Source: Linnemannia schmuckeri (taxonomy: Eukaryota > Mortierellomycota > Mortierellomycetes > Mortierellales > Mortierellaceae). Taken from it: a DNA stretch of 64,000 nucleotides. A program made the position numbers and the translations under genes. Under the pieces are notes generated by a model. That model ran no database searches. It was not told the DNA's origin and worked only from the letters and a program-made list of their open reading frames with translations. The stretch lies in the NCBI GenBank assembly GCA_029449235.1, contig JANATG010000014.1, positions 62,001 through 126,000 of the forward strand. The letters are read 5' to 3'. This document shows, piece after piece, positions 1 through 13,510 of the stretch. Numbering within the stretch: the stretch's first letter is position 1; each line of letters begins with the position of its first letter.

Positions 1-1324
1 GCTGCTGCTGCTGTTGGCGGTGTAGTAGGGGCTAGTGTCGTTACTGCTCTCCTTGAATGCTTCTGCTGCACTTTTAGCAGCAGAAGCAAGGCATACGACT
101 GCCGAAGGTGAGCGACCCCTTGCATGTTTGCTGGTGGCGTTCTTAGCTACGGATGGGTCATAGGTCTCCCTCCTCCGTGGCGGTTGTCTCAAGGCTGTTG
201 CAGACGCATACGCAGAAAGTAAAGGAGGCGGTTCGTCGAGTCCACTGTTGTTGTTGCGCGAAGCGGGAGAGTTCTTGTTGGAGGGAAGGAGGGATTGTCG
301 TCGGGTGACAGATTTGAAGGGCGGAGGTGTGTAGGTCGAGGACCAAGCACCGACCCATCGAGGCCGTTGGTCTGTACCACCACCGTTCTTGGGAGAATCA
401 CCGCCACCGTAGGTCGAGAGGGATGAGACGCTTCGGGCGATAGAGGGACTCCTTGATCCTGCTCGTCCTTCTCTCCGTGGCGACGGCGAGGACGATATGT
501 TGCTCTTGGGAGAAGAAGAAGGGGTTTCATCGAACAGTCGACGGACAGAGGGACGGACTCGCCCACTGCCAAAGGCTGAAGAAGACGTGACTACAGCTGC
601 GCCAGAGGGAGATGTCCTGCCGTCGATGATGTTGCTATGGTTGTGGCTGTGATGATGATGTGGCCGCCGTTGGAGGCAGGCTGGGCATTTGTTGCGGTTA
701 GAGAGGTCGGGTGAGGGAGTTGATCTGGACGAGGAAGGAGAGGGTGGACGAGGTCTGTTTGCTGTTGCTGCTGCTGTTGCTGTTGATGTGCATGCTGCTA
801 AAGAACATGGGTTGCAAGGGGGTCGATCGCATGGATTTTGGTTGGTTGGTTGGATGGGAGAGGGTAAGGGGCGAGGAGGGGAAGTAAAAAGGTTGAGCGG
901 GTAAAAAAGAAGAAAAAGTTGTGGACCAAGAAGGCGAGTGTAAAAACAGAGAGAGATGGTTAGATGGTGAGATGGGGATGTGTATGATGTGCGATGGGGC
1001 GAAAGATATTTCTGATGTACGAATAAAAAACCGAATAGCCCAATGGGTCAAGACACCAGGAAAGCAAGATGGTCAGATGGGCGCAGACGGCAGATAGAGA
1101 GATGGATGAACACATTGACCTCTTCCCCCATGGACACACGAGAGATGGCAGATATCTTGTTTTGATGAAAGCGTTTTCACATGAACTCATTGCTCAAAAA
1201 AAGAACAGTTACATGAAAAGTATTTACCTTGGGTAGGGGTATCGACGAGCCCTGGAAGGCTCTTTTGGCGCGAGATAGTCGCATTCATAGAAGCACGGGA
1301 GGAAGGACGAGAAGAAGAGCTCAT
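1..1324 (-). CDS. Ser-rich low-complexity protein, 5' part only (partial)
   Basis: Two exons are visible, 1228..1324 and <1..797; the 3' end lies outside the window. The first exon begins with ATG at 1324 (MSSSSRPSSRASMNATIS) and ends at a GTAAATAC donor. The second follows a TTTAG acceptor, keeps the frame (97 nt, then 797 nt, 298 codons in all) and stays open to base 1. The product is rich in Ser, Pro, Arg and Asn, with a CxxC pair (NKCPACLQ) and a short His run about 60-70 residues in, then long disordered sequence with many SP dipeptides that could be phosphosites. I do not recognise the family and see no catalytic domain. The 430-nt intron is longer than most here, so the first exon assignment is the least certain part. 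Confidence 0.5.
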
Positions 1325-1660
1325 GATATGATGGTTGTACTACTAGGGTTATGTATATGAGGGTATGGTGGTACTAGAGAGCGAGAGCAAGAGAAGAGTG
1401 AGTTAAGAGGACTGTGCTCTTTTGCTAGCGAGAAAAATAGGGTATAGATATGTGGGGTATGGGTAGTTGATCGCACAAAAAAAAGGGTACAAAAGAGAAA
1501 CGAGGGTAGGTATGATGATGATGAGGGGAGGAGGAGAGGCGAGTGAAGAGAGAGAGAGGGAAAGGTGAAGAATTGAAAAAAGTGAGAGGGAAGAAGGGAT
1601 GGTATTTGAAGGAACGGAAATGGACTCAGGACCAGGGTCAGAGTTGAGATGTGAATAACG

Positions 1661-1694
<34 letters not shown>

Positions 1695-3105
1695 ATATAA
1701 ATAAAAAATAAAGAAGTACAATGAGAAGAAAAGATAAGCAAGAAAAGGAAGAGGACAGTCAAGGGGGAGGAGGAAGAAGAAGAAGAAGAAAGAAGAGAAG
1801 AGAAAAGAAAAGAGGAGAAAAGATAGCCGAGAGGGAAGAGGAAAAAAAGGAGGGAATTGAAGAAGGGGCGAGTGAAATTGAAGTGTGTATGTGGATGGTG
1901 GTATCTACATGGTGGTTAGTATGAGTGGGATGGTACATGAACGGTGGGACAAACAAATAAAATAAAAAGCGATGATGTCTAATGTTGATTATGTTCACCC
2001 TCATCCCAGGGATGGGGGGACAAAGCGTTCTTCGCGAGCAAAAAAAAACTCAGACAGGCAAGCGGACAGGTAGACAGGTCAGTCTGACAATCTACCCGAC
2101 AAGTGGTAAGGCAGCATGCCAAACCATATCATCCATTCCTTTATTCGTTTATTCATACTTATTCAGTCTATGTCTGTGGACAAAGAAAGAAAGAAAGAGA
2201 AAGACCATCTTCATCACCACATAAACACAAGCATAGGTGGAACAAACAAGGTAAGGATTAAAACAGACATCACTGATCACTGATGGAGGGGGAGGGGTCT
2301 CGTACGCGGTGAACCGTGCGAGGACAACTAGGGGAGAGGAAACAAACACGCCTATGTTCACAGACTTCACTCATTCAATCATTCCTGGACAGGATATACA
2401 GCACAAACAACGCACCTGTCGCAAAAAGAAGAAAAACAAGGGCTCAACGTAAAGGAAGCAAGAAAGGGAGAAAAAACGGTGTAGAAGTTGGTTGCCGAAG
2501 GCATGGACGGTCGACGACGACGACGGCGATGATGATATCGACAATGACAATGGAGATGATAATGATACTCAACAGAGATAGCCACCTCTCCAAATGGATA
2601 GAGGAATGAGAAAATTGAGGAAGGAGAAAAGGAATGAAGGCCCTCGCAATGTTGTGCAAAGGCAGGAATGGAGAAATGGGGGAAAAGTGAAGGAGAACGT
2701 TGGCCCGGTTCGATAAGCAAAAGAGAGGGAAAGGAACGAGACGAAAAAAAAGCAGGGTACAGCCTCATTTGTTTCATTGTAAATGAGCAACATCCACGGA
2801 CTATTAGTATGTAACCTCACCCAAGGCAGTGGCCAGGGTCAGGCCCCATGGCTCACACCTCATCCAAGAGCAACAGCAATGTTAAATTGGGTCTGTGTGT
2901 GTGTGTGTCAACGCTTTCATAGCCTCGCAGACCCCATGGTCCATCAAAAAAGCATATCCATTAGCCAGCTAGCTCACTCAATCATATTACTACCGCGCAT
3001 TAGCTCAATGGGACACACGCAGCCAAAGGCAACAAAAACGACAGCTTCTACAAGGGCAAACCATCGTCTGCAAGCACAAGCAAAGCATCCGTTACTATGT
3101 TTTAG

Positions 3106-3141
<36 letters not shown>

Positions 3142-5720
3142 TCTTATGGCTCTGTCGTCTTTTCTATTATTGACCCGTGTTGCTTGTTAGTTGCCCTTTA
3201 TTATGCTTCATCATTATAATTATTTCAGGCATCCCCCCCTCCCCCCAACCTTTTTTTACGTTTCGTTACAAGGTACCATATAGCAGTGCAGCAAATGCAC
3301 CTTGCCTGTTGGTGTGCTTGACTGTTTGTCTGAGTGTGTATGCTTGAACCGTCAACAGCAAGAACAGGAACAAATAGTCTCCTTTGAATGAAGTAAATCT
3401 TGATCCCTTCCGATCTCAGATGGATATTACTGCCTGCACACAACACACACTCAAAATACACACACTCAAGCCATCATATCATCCTGACTTCTTCCTCTTC
3501 ATCCTTCTTCCTTACTCCCTTTTCACCTTGTTGGAGGTTACGTGTGTGTTTTCCAATCTATTCCTTATTGTATTGTCTGCGTGTATCAGTCACTGATTCG
3601 GTCATTTGTTGTCGTTATTTTGCATCCCGAGGAGGGCTGACAAAAACGCAGTAGAGAATCAAGCGGCGCAAAGAGAAGAGAGAGGAAGTTGTGTATTCTA
3701 GAAGAGTACTCTTTGCATGCTAGATAGAAAGGACATTTGATATTACACATAATAGAAAGGCAGAGAAAGGGCGCGGTATATTTTATCACATATCTTGTAA
3801 TATTGGAAACTAGAAGAAAGGAAGAGAATTCATTCGCTGAATTCATTGTTTGAAGTATTAGATAGGACATCCTATGCTTCTTGTTGTGGCACTGTCGCAC
3901 TTTGAACCCGGCGACACCTTGTCTATGAGCAAAAAGGGACAAGACAGCATGTGGTTGTCGTTACACACTTGCGTGTTGGAAGAGAGGGTTGTTTGAGTCG
4001 GCGATTGAATATACGAGGGTGACATGGTGGATATGGCCACAAGCGCTGTTTTCCCCTTTGGCTCGCGTATTCTTCCCGCTTTGCTCTCGTTGTTTTGACC
4101 GCCACCATCTTCTTGCTTGCTGCCGGAGAATGGATGGATGTGGAAGGGTTGAGGATTTCGCAATAAGAATGGTGCGTAGAGATGGCGAGAGAGTTTTCTT
4201 TTAGACAAGCATTGCAAGCCCAATTACGTCTTTTGCTCTTAGCAAGCCAATGCAATAAACAGGAATCGAAAAAAAAGTTATGCATGTATGCATGCAAACA
4301 ATGCAAAAAAAAATATAATAACTCGGAGCCATCCCACATCCCTCATCTAGCGCCCACAAAAATGGTTGGCTATCGTTCGTTCAACTGGGTGTCCTCGACC
4401 CTATGCAGCTATTGCGGGAGTTCAGGCAGAGTTATGTAAGAGGAATTACTTTTATCTTGTGATATACACAAAGAGGAGGAATCTCTCTCCTTCTAGTTAG
4501 AGGAGAGGAATTTCGTTCTCCATCCTTAGCCTTGCCCTTCCCGCTTTCTGGGTTCAACTGGTATGAGAAGATGTGTATATTGCACTTTTCTGTTTTTAAA
4601 CGACAGATGGTTTCATGACTCAACCTGATGCGGCTTGGAAAGTACTCTTGCCAAACTTGATCCTGATCCTAACTCTTGATGTCACTTCAGCCAGAAACGA
4701 CTCGGCTTATATGACGAGTGCAAGAAAAAGGGTCCGCCAGTCAGAAAAGAAATTGCGCTTGGACCAATTTCCTACCTCAGCCAGCCTCAGCTACTTCATC
4801 CCTTCTTCTGTCTGTCATCCTTTACGTCTTGATTTTTACGTCGTTTGTCGGCCTTCCTCTTTTGCCTCGTTGTGTTCCCTTTCAAGTCGCACTAGACACT
4901 TTTGGTCTAGTCTTTTCCCGCATTCTCTTCCTCCCCCATTCTTCACTTCATCTCTTTGCCTTCTCTCCTTCATCATCTTCTTGTCAGTCCCTGGTGTCTG
5001 TGTGCGTTTGTTTTTATTTACGTCGAAAAAAGTTGTCAATGACGCAGGTTGGCTTTTTTTGTTCTTGAAACTCAGCAAAACACTAGTGTCTTGTTTTTCG
5101 TGATACACCCTTACATTGCTCCTATTCTAGCTTGAACCCAATTGCACGGTTGTTTCTGTCCGAGCGCGATTTTTTTTTGTGAAAAGTTGACAGGGGAGAG
5201 CAATGAGCAAAAAAGAAAAAAGGGAGGACAAGCAAAGAAAAAATTGCTATCTTGTTGCATGAAGCCCACATGTGGAGAGGAAGAGGTGAGCAAGTTTACT
5301 CTCTTTAAAACCAGTGAGTACAGGGGAATAGAAAGAGGAGTGAAAAACCCTCAGGTCTGATGAGCTCAACATACAAAAAGAGAACCATCCTTCGTCCTCT
5401 CTCTTGCCCTGGCCTTCTCTCCTTCTGTCTTACCAGCCCTGCCCTGGATTTTGCCAGCTCATGCAGGAAGTTCATCGAAAAAAAGCCAAGAAAACAACAA
5501 AAACAACACCAAAATAAACAAGAAAGTGAGCTCAGCAAGGCAGACAGACTGACATATTTGAGCGAAAAAGGACATATTGGGCAGTGGTAGAAAAAAAAGA
5601 GGACGGTCGTCATTATGTACCAGCGAAAGAGTCTAGGGGGATATATTGCTTTTGGACGCCGGAAGAAAACAAAATGGTCTGAGAAGGCACTTTTCTTCCC
5701 TTCGTATGACAGTGGACTAC
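1325..5720. other. 4.4-kb stretch without a supported gene
   Basis: No reading frame here shows domain structure or a credible exon chain. The DNA is dominated by purine-rich or pyrimidine-rich runs, including a poly-A tract of about 30 nt near 1662-1691, a poly-T tract of about 30 nt near 3108-3138, and short GT and GAA/GAT microsatellites. Open frames are low-complexity translations of these runs. Long UTRs of the flanking minus-strand genes and regulatory DNA are the likely content. Confidence 0.5.
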
Positions 5721-8700
5721 TTACTCAAAGTCATCAAAATCATCGTCGTCATCAGTGATCTCTTGGATGTGTCCGGTGTGGTTTCGTCGACTGCCATTGT
5801 TGTTGACCTGACCAACAAATTCGCCTTCAACAGCATCGACAAAGTTATCATTACTATCGTTGTCACCCTCATCTTCGTCGTCGTCGTCGTCCGAGACGGT
5901 AATGATTAGTTTGCGATACTTTGCGGTTGGACCTTTCACTGTAGTAGAGGTAGTGCCAGTTGACCCATCGCCAGCCAGTATCCGCCTCTTGTTCTTGGAC
6001 CGATTCATGATGGGCGCGAAACCGTCATCCTCCTCGTCTATGTTGTTGCTCTGATTGTCGTCTTCGTCCAGAAGGATCTGAATGCCACTCTCTGAAAAGT
6101 CATCCCCTTCAAAGTCACCCTTAACGGACAATAACGACGAAGATGCGGCTCTCTTCTTCTTGTTGCTGGCGCGAGTTCCTCCATTTGATCCTCCTTCTCC
6201 TCCTGATGGTGTTCGCACTTTGATCGCTTTAACCGGGATTTCCTCTGCACTCCTCGACGGATCCCGACCAAACTCCACCTTGACAGGTGGTAACGACATT
6301 GACGGTTGTTTCGTCATAAATGGACTCGCCCTTGGTCCATTTACAATGTATCTATTGACCCGCCCCAAACGCAATAGCAAAAAAAAAAACACATCAACCT
6401 TCTTAGTGCGAAATTGCGGATGGGCGAAGAGGTAGAGGAAGTGGTGGGCGCTTTCACTAGAAGGTCCGACAGTATTTGTCGTTCGATGTTTGGGAGAGGT
6501 GAAAAAGACAGACAGTAGACTTACGCGAGAGTAGAGTAGGCTGTGAAATGGAAGTCCTCCCGAAGGTATGCGCCAACAATAAGATGATTGATGATCCTCT
6601 CGTAATCCTAGAAAATGTGAGCAGCACCAGTTAGCACGTCGCTAGAAATCGTCGTGCTACTTCGATGAGCACTATGCGGCAGAAAGGCCAGAGAAAAACT
6701 TACGTCCTTGTTGGGACGCTTGGAAGCAACTTCGGTGTTGTATTCCTCGCGCACAATCTTGGCGATAGACCGAGATGCACCGACACCTCGCCATGCTTCA
6801 ACAAGTTTGTTCAGCGTCACGCGGTCCTTTGCGTCCTTGAGACGATCGAGCAGTAGACAAAGGGCTCGTACGTCAGTCCGTACATCGTCCGTCTCTACAT
6901 CCTGTCCGGCCAAGACGCAGTTGTCGCAGAAGCCGCAGGGAGGTAACCGTGTCGAGAGGTGTTTTGAAAAGTGAACATCAAAGAGCTGGTGTCGGCATGA
7001 CCTGACGTCCTGCGCATATCGGACCATGCTGTAGACTGCGCAACATACGATGACTCTAGTTAGGCTCGCATCCCTTGTTATTTATGTCAATAACTCCGAT
7101 ATTAATTTGGTGGCAAAAAGTCAAAAAACACGCACCATTGGTGAGGCCTTCAGGCTCAGTGACACAAAGTGTTGACAGCCGAGAAGCGTCCTGGTCACGG
7201 TATAGTAGTAAACAATCTGCCGGCAGCCCATCGCGTCCAGCACGGCCAGATTCCTGATAGTACCCTGGTGGAAGCAAACGAAAGACGCGAAATTGTCAGT
7301 ATAAATAACACTTGGGATTACATATGAATGTCACACCCAAGAGACAGAAGAGAAAAGACAAACCTTCAAGTGACTTTGACATGCAAGCATGGATGACGAA
7401 GCGGACGTTGGGATGGTTGATGCCGAGTCCAAAGGCAATGGTGGCACAGACAACTTGGATACGGCCGTTTCTCCAGTACTCGTGAATAAGCTCCTTCTTG
7501 TCGTCCTCGATATCAGCATGGTAGGCGCTGGTTGCGATATGTCCACCGCTAGCCTCCGCGATCCCGGATGCAAATACGTGAGTGTCCTTCTTGGAAAGAC
7601 AGTACAGAATGCCACTGTCTTCTCTGTGATGAGTCCGAATGTAGTCAGCGAGGAACTGGAACGTCTCTTGATTGGCACTAGGTCGAATCATCACTTTGTA
7701 AGCGAGGTTGGGTCTGAAGAGTGGAGTGTCAAAGAGCAGAGTTCCGTTGTTTGAAGGGCTGATAGATCCCATGTTGAGTGTCGAAAGTACCGACTCAATC
7801 ACGTTCGGAGGTGCGGTTGCTGTCAAAGCCATGATGGGTGTGTTTGGGAACAGGACGCGAAGGATGCCGAGTTTCTTGTAGTCTGGCCGGAAATCGTGTC
7901 CAAGGTTGGAGCAGCAGTGACATTCATCCACGACAATTCGGACGAGTCGACCGTTGGCATAGACCTTTTCAAGGTGATTCATGAACCGTTTGGACTTGCT
8001 GATCTTTTCCGGTGTGACATAGACCAGTTTGAGAGCGGGGCCAGAGTGACTGGGGCTATCCTGGGTATTAGTCTTGGGGTGTGCAGAGTTTTTGAATCCC
8101 TTTTTGGGCGCTTTTGGCGCCACTGGTCCGAGCATGGCTTCCATGATTCGCTTGGTCTCCTCTGAGGTTGTATATGAAGTCAGCATGCCTACGCCGATCC
8201 CTGCCTCCTCCAGATGAAATGCTTGGTCCCGAATGAGCGACAGTAACGGAGATATGACGAGTGTTACTCCTGTGCCTATCAAAGCCGGCAGCTGGTAACA
8301 GAGCGACTTGCCACCGCCTAATATATCATTCACCATGCACATGGGTAGAAGGTGATATCTCACTTTATTAATATGCTCTCTGGCACGTTCTACGTCCACA
8401 GTACAACACACACGGTATACGGTACCTGTGGGCATGAGGACGAAGGTATCGCGATTGTCCAGAGATGCGTTCATGACGTCAAGTTGCTTGTCTCTCCATT
8501 GCGTGATATTCCAGTGGTTTGCGGCAAGTTGTTTGAGCTCTGCCGACCAGCCAAAGTCCTCGCGGCTATAGTCTTTTTCGGGTGCTGCGGGTGAAGCGGG
8601 TGCTGATTTTGTGGAGAGGTTGGCGAGGAGGCTATCGCGGTACTCTTCGAGTTCTATGCGACGACACTTGAGGGTTGTAATTTGCTCCTCGATTGCTTCT

Positions 8701-8741
8701 AGCTCGAGGGCGATGGCGTCAATTTCGTCCTGTGTTGACAT
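5721..8741 (-). CDS. RECQ1-like ATP-dependent DNA helicase, 6 exons
   Basis: Model: 8426..8741, 7364..8317, 7136..7264, 7035..6704, 6607..6525 and 6351..5721, read on the minus strand, closing to 814 codons plus stop. RecQ helicases unwind DNA 3'-5' in repair and recombination in the nucleus. Residues 1-60 form a predicted coiled coil like the start of human RECQL1. Walker A MPTGGGKS is at about 103-110 and is split by intron 1; the DECH box is at about 236-239; the later motif YYQESGRAGRDG is clear. The zinc-binding cysteines of the RecQ C-terminal domain are C480, C500, C503 and C506. Residues 606-814 are a basic/acidic tail ending in runs of Asp. No HRDC domain is seen. The aromatic-rich loop after the DECH box reads SNLGHDFRPDY, where the family normally has SQWGHDFRPDY, so its Trp is missing. 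The gene is divergent from the SAPS gene. Confidence 0.93.
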
Positions 8742-9416
8742 TGTTTGTTAACTAGTAGCGTTTTCTTGTCGTATTTTAAAAAATAGACTGTTGTGTGCTT
8801 GTCGAGTTGATCCGTGTCTTCCTATAATGTTTGTACTCTCGGAGGTGTTTTTGTTTTAGGATGTGTGTGTGTGTGTGCGTGCGACTGTCAGTCCGTTTCC
8901 ATGTCGATTCGTTTAGTGTGCCGTTTGTCCGTGTTCGTGTCTGTGTGCTGTCCTGTCACAAGGTTGTGTTGACTGTTGAGGACAAATTTGAGAGTATCAA
9001 ACACTTTTCTTACTTTGGGACTATCCGTCCAGCTCATCCAGTTGGTCACGTTTTTGTCCTTTCAAATTTTTCGACGAGTGGGTTGGTTGTGTTCGCTGTC
9101 CACACACTACCCTCAAAAAACAAAAGATCCAGCCAAGTCGAGGACGTTGGGGATCCAAAAGCAGGCAAAGAGTCAGCACCTTTGAATTCCACTTCACACT
9201 CCTCCCGTCAGGATTACACGATCAACACACGACTTCCCTTCTTCTTTCTTTTCTTTGCTCCATCTCTCCTTCTTTCTTCCTTTTCATCAAAATAAACTTA
9301 CCTTTCTCTTTATCCCCTCTTTTGAACAATCCTCTCTCCCTCCTTTACCTTACCTCACCCTCCTTCCTCCTGAGCACTTCACTTGACGACAATCAGCAAA
9401 ACAAGTCCCTTTCTAC
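8742..9416. promoter_or_regulatory. Shared 675-bp region between two divergent genes
   Basis: This gap separates the start codons of the RecQ gene (minus) and the SAPS-like gene (plus), so it must hold both 5' UTRs and core promoters. It contains a (GT)n run near 8863-8882 and long C/T-rich stretches just upstream of the plus-strand start, as is common in fungal promoters. I could not place a specific transcription-factor site. Confidence 0.4.
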
Positions 9417-12400
9417 ATGGTCAAGAACACCGCAAAGCGGGAAAAGAGTCGCGCTTGGATACCCTCAACGTTTACTACAGACGGACACGGACAAGGTCAT
9501 TCCTCTCCTCTCCAGGCCATCAGCGAGCACGCAATGGACGAGGACCTCATCGATACTACTCCTATTACTCCTGGTGTCACTATTATCCACTCCGCCCTCT
9601 CTTCAACGTCAGAGAACAACAACAACAGCAGCAACAACAACAATAACAACAGTAACAATACTAACCGCAGTAGTGATAGCAATGGAAGCAGCGGTGAAAG
9701 CGACGACCACAAGGACGACGTCGACGATGAAGACGAAGACGTAGACAGCCACGACAATGACGACAACGACGACAACGACGATGACGATCATGACGATAAC
9801 CGCCGTGACAGCGAGGACGACAGCAGTAGCTCAAGCCAGGACCACGAAACCTCCGACGATAGCGACGAGAGCGCCGATGTCAACTCGGACGAGAGCGTCC
9901 TCCGACGACTCAGCCAGCGGATTGATGCTCCCAAGCGCAACCGCTCAGGATCAATCGGCAACAAGGCCAAAAAGGTCGCCGTCGGTCTGTCAACCTCGCC
10001 CTCAACCTCGTCGTCCAAGATCGTCTCCGCCACACCTACCAAAAAAATCACGAAAAAATCTAAGGTCTCGGTCAAGCCTAAATCCAGCAAGGGTTCATTG
10101 AGCAGCGCAGCAGCCCGTCAAGCCACAGAAGAGGCCAAACTGGAAGCTGCCAAGCCTATTGTCAGTCGCTTTCTTGAGCTCGAGAATACAAAGCTCAACG
10201 ACAAGCTGCTTCAGGTCTTTATGATCAGCGGTAGGGTTTTGTCCTCATCACGCGCATGATATTGCCTGTGCCTGTGCCAATTGCTCAATTACTTCGCTTC
10301 GTTTGGAAATGAAACAATGCTGACATGGCCAATTTATCTTGCATCTGTCTGTGATAGGCATGCTTCCGTTTGTCATCGAGTGCATCACCCGTCTGGATCC
10401 AGAAATTGCAAAGGAGTTGAACGAGGACATGGGCGACGAGGAGACCAATCAGGAATCAAAGTTCATGACCCGCCTCAAGTACAGCAGGAGAAAAAGGGAT
10501 TATGCCGACATCAACCTCATGAAAAAGTCATACACCACCATGAATTTTCTTACCCGCACGGACGTCTACAACGAGTTCATCCTCAGCGGTAGCCACCAAG
10601 TCATCGGTATATTTATAATTGGATTGCTGACGCATTGTTCTGGATCAGGGACATTTTGTTACTGTTTGGACGCATTTCAGTGCCTAACAGCCCTTTTTCT
10701 TCCTTCGTTTGCGGAACTTGCAATCTACGATTAGTCAAGGAGTTGTTCAAGATCTTCAGACCAGAGTCCAATGGCAATTTCCATCACTTTCAAAAGGTGT
10801 TTGAGACTATCCTGAAAAAGTTCAGATCCCAGACTATGGTGACCCTGTTTGAAGACATTGATCCAGCGACAGGACAGGCCAAGACTCCTTTGGTTTTTGA
10901 AATGCTACCATTTTTGGATCAAGCGCCTGTAGCTCTATCCATGATCAAGGTCCTCTTCCCCGCCTACACCTACGGCTTTGCGGAGAAGGTTCAGGACTTT
11001 TATCGCGTCCTGCAGCGTGGACATTTCATGGAGATGCTCCTCACCATGGTCACCCTCGTTGATGGTAAGCAAGTTCCGAGAATGAAAGATTTGACATTTG
11101 GGGTACTTTGTATCTCAACAATTTCAGGGACTCATCGTTTTTATGTTCATTTGATAGACCCGACTGCAAGCATGGGCGATTTTATTGTTTCCCTATTGGA
11201 CGAAGCCACGCGGGCAAAGGATGCCAAAATCTTTTTCTCATGTTTGGGTGATGATCCCATCTGGGCTGAGCGTCTTGTTCAAGGGGTCCTGTCCGACTTA
11301 CCAGTGAGACGACACAGTTGCATCGAGATTATATACTCCATACTCGTCCGCAGGTACATTCATATGGCTCAGTTTGTGATCGTTCCGCAATGCCCGACTA
11401 AGAAAGCTGTCTCGTTCTACATTGCTGACTTTGTTTCTTATTTTCACTATCAAAATAGTATCCAATTGCCATTCCAGGATATGTTCGCCAATAGCATCTA
11501 CATCACAGAAAAGTCGTACGACAGGGTGGATTCTTATCTGGAGCCGATTGCCACCGGATTCGGCAAGCACCTCGGCGCGCATATACCCAGCCTCTGCGAC
11601 GCTTTCGTCGGATCCAAAAATGCAGGAGAAGTGTAAGGCGCTGCCCTTTCTTGCAACTGCCAGATTCCGGTTGACTCACTTTGGCATCATGCCATAACAG
11701 GATTGTTAACATTTTTTGTCCCGCTGGTTGTTCGGAATAGTGTGGAGCTGCCAGGATATACAGTGCCCAAGTCTTTCACAGTGGCCCGACTCTGGCTTCT
11801 GGACTCAATATATCACTGCTTGAACGATGTCAAGGAGAACCCATCGCTCCTAGAATCGATCCCGGTCAGCTTTTGGTCAAATCTTGTGGACAGTTTTATC
11901 CAGTTCCGGTATTTCTATCGCCTCAATTAGGACCTGGATGTTTTCGTGTTCTCCCCACATAAACGTTGTTACCCTTGTTTATTAACTCATGTTTCTCTAC
12001 GACTTGCTGACATTAGGTTCAACAATGCGTTCCATGTGCATTTTTACAAGATGTTCAGAGTGGTCCTCTACTCGGAGCAGGCTCCAGTGTACGACCGTTT
12101 CTTCATACAGACGGGCTTTATTAAGCGGTTGATTGAACATTATATGGACGCAGAGGAGCCTACAGGATCAAGGGGATATATCATTTTGATATTGAACTGT
12201 CTCCGTCTCTCGGCTGACGTGGAGCAGCGAGCCGCAGAAGCCAAAGACGAGAACGCCATGGAGGAGGAAGTGAAAGAGGGAGGAATCTCTGAGACTTATT
12301 GGACAGACATTCTCCGAGACCACGCGGCCTGGAAGGATTTCGCACCAACCCTTCGTCATGCGACTTTGAAGCAGACCCGGGATACACTGTGCAATATGGA

Positions 12401-13486
12401 TCCCAACTTGCGATTCCAGTTTGCTCCCCTCCAATCAAGACATTCCACTGAGTCACCCATGACCAAGCGCCACATTGGTATTCCTGGTGTATCAGCTCGT
12501 GGCACTGAAGGCATCGATCTTGGATCTCAATGTAGGTTTCATATACATGCTGCTTGTTGACTATTTATTTATTTTCGCGAAATCACAGTATCTTATTTTT
12601 TTTTTATTATTCACATAGATGGAAATTCACTTGGATTTGGGGTACCGATGAAGTACGACCCTGCGGCGGATGCGGAAGAGCTTGAGAAGCAGGAGCAGCA
12701 GAAGGAGCTGGAGGTTCAGAAGGCTCTCGCCAATATGATGCCCAGCGTGGATTGGAAGTTGATCCCTCCGCAACGAGTGATTGACGCGATGAGAATAGCG
12801 AACGCGGCCAGCAAGGCTGCTGGGAGTAAGCTCAAGCCAGCAGTTACCTCTGGAAATGCTTCGTCAGAAACCAATGGCACGAAGGCGGGCGCGACCGCAT
12901 CGATTGTAGGAACTACAACAGAAACAGCAGCACCGGCGACGGCAGCAACAGCGGCGACCAAGCCTAAGAAGAAAAAGAAGAGCAAAAAGAAACGGCCGAG
13001 CAGCAGCGCCGCAACTGGTGATACTAGCGGCGACGACGAGGAAGCGGGACATTCAGATGGCTCGAATTCATCAGCCAACGGCCCGCTGTCGTCTGATATG
13101 TCTTCAGGGGACGGCTGTGATGGTGGGCACGAAAAGGACAGTGGGACCGAAGGAGACGACACATCGGAGGACGAGAGCAGGCAAAAGAGCGAGTCGGACA
13201 GTAATAGTACGACAGGACTGACGGAGACCGAGGAGGAGCTGTTAAAGCGACGCAGAGAGAAGAAGCGTGAGAAGAAGCGGAAAAACAAAATGAACAAGAA
13301 GAACCGAGTCGCAAACGAGGCCTCTCAAGCTGAGTCCAGGTACGTTTTCATGGATCATATTCTTGTGCCGATGAAGATATGTCACTTGGTAGCCCATCTT
13401 TTAATTCATTGATCCCAAAGCTAACCTTCTCTGTTTTTTCTTTGGTTCTGACAAAAAGTAGCGACGCAATGGATTTGTGGGGCTAA
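9417..13486 (+). CDS. SAPS-family protein phosphatase 6 (Sit4-type) regulatory subunit, 9 exons
   Basis: Model: 9417..10230, 10358..10606, 10735..11064, 11158..11353, 11459..11632, 11741..11908, 12017..12531, 12619..13339, 13462..13486. Every splice keeps frame and the sum is 1,063 codons plus stop. SAPS proteins bind and direct the PP6/Sit4 catalytic subunit. Residues from about 240 onward are a helical repeat fold with blocks in the expected SAPS order: ENTKLNDKLL, then VKELFKIFRPES, DDPIWAERLV, NNAFHVHFYKMF, FIKRLIEHYM, GSRGYIILILN, and a W-rich segment (ETYWTDILRD). Residues 60-165 form an unusual Asn run then Asp/Ser-rich acidic stretch. The last 250 residues are Lys-rich and acidic, ending DAMDLWG. 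The canonical MFW start of the family is absent, replaced by the acidic extension. The exon 2 donor has an alternative at 10588 that keeps frame. The family call rests on pattern resemblance only. Confidence 0.68.
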
Positions 13487-13510
13487 AGCGGCCTTATCAC
13501 CCTTACCCGA

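Noticed and set aside
4615..5103. 162-codon plus-strand ORF
   Set aside because: Low-complexity, Phe/Ser-rich translation of pyrimidine-rich DNA with no domain and no splice partners.
9497..9791. Antisense ORFs over the Asn/Asp-rich region
   Set aside because: Ser/Leu and Val/Ile runs are antisense shadows of the repeat codons in SAPS exon 1.
12716..13297. 193-codon minus-strand ORF
   Set aside because: Shadow of SAPS exon 8; Ser/Leu/Phe-rich with no domain, while the plus frame fits the exon chain.
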